A stretch of DNA of 64,000 nucleotides from Bidens hawaiensis (lineage: Eukaryota; Streptophyta; Magnoliopsida; Asterales; Asteraceae): contig JAIQDT010010128.1 of the NCBI GenBank assembly GCA_021521415.1, forward strand, positions 1 to 64,000. Direction: 5' to 3'. A program made the translations under genes and the position numbers. Below are positions 57,363 to 64,000 of this stretch, one piece after another. Within the stretch, counting starts at the first letter, position 1; each line of letters starts with the position of its first letter. A model generated the notes under the pieces. That model was not told the DNA's origin and made no database searches. It worked only from the letters and a program-made list of their open reading frames with translations.

Positions 57363-60300
57363 CTACTCATCATCAGATTCCTCCTCATCATTATCATCAG
57401 TCCTGCCAGCTCCAGATCCTACAGCTTCTCCACCTTAAAAACCACCTGTTCCATGCCCTCCATAACTAGTATACCTCGCGGCTGGCACGTTCCCATAACT
57501 ACCAGAATCACCATAACGTCCACCATAACCATAACTAGTACCACCCATATCACCATAGCCACCAGTAGCTGGCGATGGCTGCTACAACGAATCCGGCAAC
57601 GGGATGCTCCAATGATAAAACATCGCCTGAAAGTACCCTCTCGACTCATCCCGGTACTCACTAAACTCATTACTATACCCATGCAGCTTGTCCGTCATCT
57701 GTAACTGTCGCTCAAACATATAATCTAGAGTCATGGGCTGTGGGTGCTTGTTCTGCACCAGTGGTGGACTAGGCTGTCGGGGCTGCCGTCTCTGACGTAG
57801 CTGGGTAGGTAGCCTCTCCAATCGCTGCCGTCTCAAACTACCTAAAACTCTTACTTTCACCAACTGTGGTGGATCATCATAAGTAAGAATGCCCGCCTTC
57901 TGGGCATCATAAAGAGTAACTGTACATGTGTCCGGTCCCTCCTCAAAATACTCAACCGGATATCATCCAAAAATCCTAAAAACTGAGCCATCCTTTTAAT
58001 GAAGGGCCCCAACGACAACCGTGTGTCGCAACTGTGTTCGCCCTATGACCACCCCGTCCCAAAGAGTTCAACAATAAAGTAGCCATATTAATGTTCATAC
58101 CTCCAATCGTCGCCATCAAACACATCAAATCAGTATTGCTATACTTATCGTGGCCCGAATGATGGCCCATAAAAGTGGAAGCAATGATGTGTTGTAAAAC
58201 ACTCGTATTTTTCGCACGTTTTATCTACGTATTATATTATATTTTATATGTTTTAACTCGTTTTAGATAGGTTTTACATAATTTTGTTCATATTGTAGGT
58301 TTTGGGTGAAAGGAAGAGAGAAACCGAGCTTTTGGAGTAGTTTACGAGCATTTTACGCATACGTTTTCACGTAAAAACTCAAGGCCTGGTCCGTTACATC
58401 ATGGAAAATCCCAAGCCTCATATTATAACATAACATAAAAAAGAAAAAAAAATCCTAAGGGGGCTGAGAAGCTGCGATCGGACCAGGGCAGGAGAAGAAA
58501 AAAAGAAAAAAGTTTTTTGCAAGATAGGTCTTGGTGTCTTGGCGGCTAGGGAAGGAAGAACAAACAAGAACAAGCCTCGGTGATCGTTTACCATCATTTT
58601 ACAGCAGCAAATAGCAGCCCAGAACACCCAATATCCTTTCTTTCATAACATTGTTCAACAACTTTAATTCTCTTGTTTAATTGTTAACTAGTTTTACACT
58701 TGATTGAGAGATTGAATTGTTTATGATTAGTATTGATCATTGGATGATTATTATGATGATTGGTATGAGTTTAAAGATGATTTTGTTAAGTGTTTGCTGC
58801 TGTCTAAAAAATATGCTCGGCTAAACTTGATAGTTCTACCTAGGAATGATGATTCTTGTTAATGTTTGATAGGTTTTATGGATTGTTTGATTGATAGACT
58901 TGAATTGTTATTGTAAAGTTTGATTTAGACATGAAATAGGTTGTGTTTAAGGGCTGGAAATTTTGGTGAATTATTGCATAAACCCCGTGTGTTGATTGAT
59001 TAGTTTTGTATTGATTGATCAGTGCATTGTTTGATTCTAGACATTGTGAATAGGGTTTGTTTGCGGTAGGTACCACCATAGTGTTTTGTTGCATGATTTA
59101 TTGGATTAAGTACAGCGGTTAGACACATTCTTTGAGACCAAGAGGTGATAGGAAGTTAGGGTTGTCTCACTACCTTTGCATGCTAGAATAAGGATTGCGC
59201 GAGAGCGAGTTTGTTTCTTGTCAGGTTTAGGTGTTTTGAGCGATTAGTTGATCTATTTTAGTTTAAGTTGAATTGTTCCTCTATCCTTGGTTGTGTAGTA
59301 TTCATTACCATTAGAGTCGTGTGTTGGTGAGACCGATAGGTGATCCTTCATTAGAACACGTTAGCAATTGTTTCCCCGTTTGGTCGTTTTAGGCGATTTT
59401 GAGTAGTTTAGGCTTGTTGAGTGAGACCGAGAGGTGATCCAGTGAGCCCGAGCGATCCTTAGTCGTGTCATCTTTAGGGACCGGTGTCTTGAAGTCATTC
59501 AATCCATTAGCTTGTTAGGCCTACAATTTTATTCAGACCTAGGTAGACGTTTTTCTCCACCCTAAGTTAACACAGTTAGTTCCCCGTTAAGTTTTCTATT
59601 TTTGGTAAATTTTGTCAGTCAGTCTAGTTAGTTCAGTTAAGTAATTAAAAATCAAAAATCAATTAAATATTATTCTAAGGTAGGTCTTGTCTAGGGTTAG
59701 TAATCGTTAGCGTCTTACGATACTCGGACTTCCTAGGTCTATACTACTTGCGATCGGTACACTTGCCGGTTGTGTGTGGTTTTAGGAGGTTCGTTTTAAT
59801 ATTAAAGCTTAATTGTGAGGGTCATTATTATAGGGTTATTAGACACACATCAAGCAATAACCCTATGCACGTACCTGTGGATAGGATCCCGAATGTCTGA
59901 CGAAATAGCACTGCTCAAATGTGGCCCATCTGCAATGGTACTCCAAAAAGTATCCCAACTCATCAGTCGAAATCTAATGAGGGCGAGAACCGGTAGTTAA
60001 ACTTCTAACACTCTCTCTAAATTCTTGACCATCCACCTCATGTTCCCCATACAATCCTTGCCACAACAACAAACCGAGGCACCACCATCTCATATAATTG
60101 CCTCCCCAACGAAAAACTCACGACATGTGAATCCTCAAAATCCCCAGTCTGATGCCGAAAAGTAGAATATAACTCATACACCAACTCCCTATACTGCCTT
60201 TCCTCAAATCGTAATACATCGGCCCAGCGTTCACTCAAATAACCATTAACTTTCATATCCTGCCCCAGTGAGCCAACAAACTCCAATCGAAAGTACGATG

Positions 60301-60522
60301 TCTCAATAACGGCACATTACGAATTTGTTCAAAAATCTCCTTTTCTGGGCAGCCGGGAAGAAATCGTAAAATAATAAGATCAACATCATCTCCCCCGGTG
60401 ATGTCCTCAACCGCAGTACTGTGAAAAGGTATCTCCTCGACCTCGTACCTAATTGGCACCCGTACAAACTGCTGAGACGCATAGTCAAATGTTTGCTGCT
60501 TCTTAGACCTCTTTCTTGGCAT
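57363..60522 (-). pseudogene. Element G envelope-position ORF (Athila ORF-1 family), interrupted by a solo LTR
   Basis: On the minus strand the ATG at 60522-60520 opens MPRKRSKKQQTFDYASQQFV. It continues to an early stop near 60253, and overlapping frames go on (DVLRFEERQYRELVYELYST, RHQTGDFEDSHVVSFSLGRQ). This resembles the start of the Athila ORF-1 family. The solo LTR at 58185-59852 interrupts it. Downstream, 58170-57976 and 57863-57580 keep recognisable pieces (Arg/Gln-rich segment, LDYMFERQLQMTDKLHGYSN). The end is an acidic tail, EEESDDE, with a stop at 57363-57365. Excluding the insertion it would span about 500 codons. Frameshifts make it non-functional. Confidence 0.72.
58185..59852 (+). 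mobile_element. Solo LTR, 1,668 bp, inside the element G envelope-position ORF
   Basis: It starts TGATGTGTTG and ends AGACACACATCA. The terminal 8 bases, TGATGTGT and ACACATCA, are perfect inverted repeats. AGCAA is duplicated on both sides (58180-58184 and 59853-59857). No coding frame is present. The plus orientation is suggested by the resemblance of its last 150 bases to LTR ends of the Athila/Tat group. Confidence 0.92.
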
Positions 60523-60678
60523 CTGCAAATAAATACACCTAATGAGTGCATGTCAAGACAATCTTCTGGCGACAATCGTAAAGCATTTCGGTCGCAATTG
60601 TCCCCAATAATAAAGTAACTAAAATTAAAAAACTAAAAATAACCTAAATTATATAATAACTAATTAAATAAAGAAAAA

Positions 60679-60757
<79 letters not shown>

Positions 60758-61352
60758 TTTAATATCAACACGAAAAACAAATCCTCAAAACCGCACGTGC
60801 AAAACCAAGACATGATGACACTCCGTCATTTTCAAATAGTCAACCCCATCTTGATAGCCAACAAACCAACAAAACTCGATTAAATTCACAAAATCCCAAC
60901 AAACCGACACGAACACTTGTCAACTTTTAAAACTTCAAACTAGCACCTTGCCAGAAAATACTTCCGATTACCCCAAAAAGTTAACAACACTGCCAATATT
61001 TATCAAAATCCGGGCAAAAACATATATCAATTCGATAACTTTTTCAAAATTTTGTTAAACATTTCCAATGCTTCAAAGCAAAATCTCGTTGGAAAATACT
61101 TCCGATTACCCAAAACTTCAAAAACACAGCCAATACTTCCAGAAATTGGGTAAAACTTTAAATGATTCGATAAACCCAACCCGGTTAGAACCGACACCAA
61201 ATACCCAAAAATAAGCAAAACCTGTCTACCCAACCAAACACACCAACTAATCCCGAACACCTGACACCTAATAACATACATTCAATAACCCCAAACAATC
61301 TGAGATAAGTGAATCCTAAACCAATTTCAAACGAAAATACCAACATACCTTT
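60523..61352 (-). promoter_or_regulatory. Probable intron in front of the element G envelope-position ORF
   Basis: On the minus strand a consensus donor (GAAAG then GTATGTTGG, about 61352) and an acceptor TTTATTTGCAG ending at 60523 bracket the stretch. The acceptor directly touches the ATG at 60522. Element D has the same arrangement with unrelated sequence. The (ATT)n microsatellite lies inside. Splicing is inferred, not shown. Confidence 0.55.
60680..60757. repeat. (ATT)n microsatellite, about 26 units
   Basis: An uninterrupted trinucleotide run of about 78 bases, likely to vary between individuals. It lies in the presumed intron of element G. Confidence 0.97.
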
Positions 61353-61544
61353 CAATCGAATTAGATGCAGATGATGATAATAATCAAGATTGATGACGAT
61401 GATGATGATTGTGGCCGGCGACGGTGGTGACTGTAGGTTTGATGGCCAGTATTTTTGATATGGATAGGGTTAAAGATAAGAAAATCTAGGGTGGAAGTGA
61501 TGTGAAATCAGGTTTTATTAATTTTTTTCGTCAGATCTGGGCAT

Positions 61545-61765
61545 CTTCGCGTAGCGTGAAGTTTCCTAGTCAAAAGTTTCGTTTAGTGCGAACTCCAAAA
61601 AAGAGAATTCTAGAATCTGCAACTTCGAGCTGCGCGATACTGATTTTCATAAAACTTCGTGTCGCGTGAAATTAACTTTGACCTTTTGACTTTCACGTTG
61701 ACTTTTCTCGTTTTGTCATTCGCGTCGCGCGGAAGTTCAAGTCTGAACTTCTTCGCGCCGCGCGA
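61545..61765 (-). repeat. Array of CG-rich palindromic words between pol and envelope-position ORF of element G
   Basis: Five or six variants of TTCGCGYCGCGCGAAG occur at spacings of 25-70 bases (for example CTTCGCGTAGCGTGAAG, TTCGCGTCGCGCGGAAG and CTTCGCGCCGCGCGAGG). Similar words lie at 34760-34880. On the coding strand they precede the presumed 5' exon of the envelope-position ORF, like the GCACGACCGTGC words in element D. Confidence 0.75.
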
Positions 61766-62140
61766 GGATGATATTTCACAGTCAAATTTTAACGATTTTT
61801 GGTGTTTAAAAACATCTATCTTTTAAGTTCTTGATTTATTTTCCCCCGCCACCATCTTCGGTCGCTATATACTCAACAACTACGTAACTAGGGCTCCCTC
61901 TAGCGACGAATGTGCTTACAAATCCTCTCGATGACGACCAACATGTCGCTTCCCCACACTTGCTCCTTGATCTACACCGCATGTTTTGAGGAAAACACTT
62001 AGCTAAATAGACTCAATATACAAAAAATAAACTTACAAGTGTCGGGTTGCCTCCCGGTTAGCGCTGAATTGAGTCAGTTCGTCCGCCAAGAGGCAAACTT
62101 CCGACTCGTGTATCTCTTTGTTCAAATCCGCATCTTCCAA
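61766..62140 (-). other. Element G intergenic stretch after pol
   Basis: Non-coding. The minus strand has CAAGTGTGGGGAAGC near 61950-61965, a purine-rich word like that directly after pol in element D (42198). Confidence 0.6.
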
Positions 62141-64000
62141 CTAAGGTTTCAAACAATGGCCATTCACCACTTGTCCCAGACGATCATCAAAATATTCAAT
62201 CTCAACTTCTCCAAACTTTCCAACTCGCTTGACTTGGTATGGTCCAGTCCACTTGCTCTTCCACTTTCTAGGGAATAGTTTCACCCTTGAGCTATACAAC
62301 CACAACCGTCGTCCCTCTTCGAACGTCTTTATCCTTAACTTAGCATCATGAACTCTCTTCATCTTGTCTTTGTACGCAGATGCACACTCATATGCCTCAT
62401 CTCTCAACTCTTCCAGCTCACATATGTTTAGCTTCCTCTGTTTACCTGCACACTCATAATCTTGGTTAATATTCTTAACCGCCCATAGCGCACGAAGGCC
62501 TAGCTCAACAGGTAAATGACACCCATTTCGGTAAACCAACCGATAAGGGTGGTTCAAATATTCGACCAATATTTCCGATTGGGCCTTACCGTTTTCTGTA
62601 AAATTTCTTTAATTTGCCTATTAGAAACCTCCACTTGCCCACTCGTTTGAGGGTGGTATGGAGTGGCGATACGGTGGTTTACGCCATACCATTTAAGTAG
62701 TTTGTCAAAATTAAAATTTTTGAAATGTGAACCCCCATCACTAATGATAATGCGGGGGACACCAAAATGTGAAAATATGTTAGACTGGACAAACTACAAA
62801 CAAAGTTATGGTCATTCGTCTTGGTGGCGATAGCTTCTATCCACTTAGACACATAATCGAATGCCATCGATATATAAAGATTACCAAATGAATTTGGGAA
62901 CGGGCCCATAAAATCAATCCCCAAATATCAAAGATGTCGACAACGAGGATTGGTTGCATGGGCATCTCGTCCTTTTTTTTGAAATACCCCCCATCTGCTG
63001 GTATCTAACACAGTTCTTAACAAACGCTGCTGCATCTTTAAAGATGGCAGGCCAATAAAATCCACACGAAAGCACGCGATGGCCTGTCTTATGGCCGCTG
63101 AAATGGCCTCCACAAGCTAACGAGTGAGTATGATGCAAGATACTCCTAACCACTTCTTCCGATATGCAACACCTCATCACTTGGTCCGGACCAACCTTGA
63201 ACAAATCCGGATCTTCCCACACATAGTGTTTTACTCGAGAGAGGAAATGTTGTTTCTTCTTCCTCGGCCAAAACTCCGGAATTGTATCTTCAACAAGAAA
63301 AATAATAATGTCAGCATACCATGGTAAAGTTGAAATAGAAAATAGTTGCTCATCCATAAACGACTTATTGATATCCCTCTCATCTTTCTCCTCCTTTTCT
63401 TGTCCCACAAGTCTCGACAAATGATCCGCTATCACGTTCTCACTACCTTTGTTGTCACGGATCTCCACATCAAACTCCTAGAGCGGTAGAATCCATCTGT
63501 TCAAGCACGACTTTGCATCCTTCTTCTCCATCATGTACTTGACTGCGTTGTGATCTAAAAACACAATAACCTTGCTCCCCCAAATGTATGATCGATATTT
63601 ATCTAATGCATACACTACCGCATTTACGTAGTGGTGTAATTAATTTGAACATGGGAAAGGGTTTTGGTCGCATAGTATATGGCAACGGCCTTCTTATCTA
63701 ACCGTTGACCTAAAATGGCCCTTACCGCATAATCACTTACGTCACACATAATCTCAAATGGAAGTGACCAATCAGGTGACATCAAGATCGGGGCTTCGAC
63801 TAATTTGTTTATTAGTACATTAAAAGCATTAAGACACTCTTCGTTAAAACCAAATGGCACATCTTTTAAAAGTAAATTGCACAACGGTTTAGATATGACA
63901 CTAAAATTCTTAATGAACCGTCGGTAAAAACCGGCATGACCCAAAAATGCCCTTATCCCTTTTATATTAGTAGGAGATGGTAAATTAGATATGACTTGGA
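62141..64000 (-). pseudogene. Element G pol (Athila type), partial at the window edge, decayed
   Basis: On the minus strand, from the right edge: RT connection and RNase H (63944-63624, GHAGFYRRFIKNFSVISKPL, SPDWSLPFEIMCDVSDYAV). A stop follows near 63620. Next come the RNase H end and integrase zinc-binding region (63468-62914, DNKGSENVIADHLSRLV, HTHSLACGGHFSGHKTGHRV). The integrase core is broken (62924-62679, GIDFMGPFPNSFGNLYISMA, FDYVSKWIEAIATKTNDH), and the C-terminal part is at 62569-62141 (YRLVYRNGCHLPVELGLRAL, KWKSKWTGPYQVKRVGKFGE). Several frameshifts separate them. Gag, protease, primer site and 5' LTR should lie beyond the window. Confidence 0.88.

Noticed and set aside
1..64000. 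Host genes, defence clusters or a bacterial-type system
   Set aside because: All recognisable protein similarity is to LTR retrotransposon gag, pol or envelope-position ORFs; no other convincing coding region was found.

Overview
This window is nuclear DNA from a plant, built almost entirely of LTR retrotransposons nested inside one another. I find no host gene, rRNA, tRNA or CRISPR array. The gag-pol and Copia proteins resemble families that are abundant in Asteraceae (lettuce, sunflower and chrysanthemum type). That assignment is from memory of the families and is moderate in confidence; a eudicot nuclear genome is near certain. Chromodomain-bearing Ty3/gypsy (Tekay/Del-like), Athila-like Ty3/gypsy and Ty1/copia elements are all present.

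Layout. 1-572: zig-zag nested palindromes. 573-2316: AT-rich LTR-like DNA. 2317-4401: a solo LTR (target duplication ATAAC). 5045-9603 and 31920-33745: two halves of one very decayed Copia element on the minus strand, itself hit by a solo LTR (6843-8450, duplication CTCAC). Element A, a chromovirus on the minus strand (9609-31914, duplication AAATG), sits in the Copia gag-pre-integrase region. Element B, a second chromovirus on the minus strand (17243-28598, duplication CTCAT), sits in the leader of A. B has two 2,823-bp LTRs with one visible difference and an unbroken gag-pol frame of about 1,486 codons, so it is very young and may be active. 33917-34987 continues beyond element D at 55147. 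Element D (34988-55146, plus strand, Athila-like) is decayed in gag and pol and carries a separate envelope-position ORF. Element F (44404-51791, minus strand, duplication GCGAC) sits in that ORF and keeps gag but has lost all of pol. 55147-64000 holds element G, an Athila-like element on the minus strand running off the right edge, with a solo LTR (58185-59852, duplication AGCAA) in its envelope-position ORF.

How the parts relate. Target duplications and LTR divergence give an order: Copia first, then A (about 38 LTR differences by eye in 2.65 kb), then B (one difference). F resembles A in its gag and in part of its LTR and probably depended on proteins from such an element. D and G independently show the same layout between pol and the envelope-position ORF: a palindrome-rich block, a likely 5' exon ending at a good splice donor, an intron, and a splice acceptor directly abutting the ATG.

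The most noteworthy signals are the intact element B, the D/G splice-and-leader layout, a four-copy promoter-like hairpin in B with compensatory stem changes, dense arrays of short CG-containing palindromes in unrelated LTR families, a separate ORF upstream of gag in A, and the zig-zag palindrome at the left edge.
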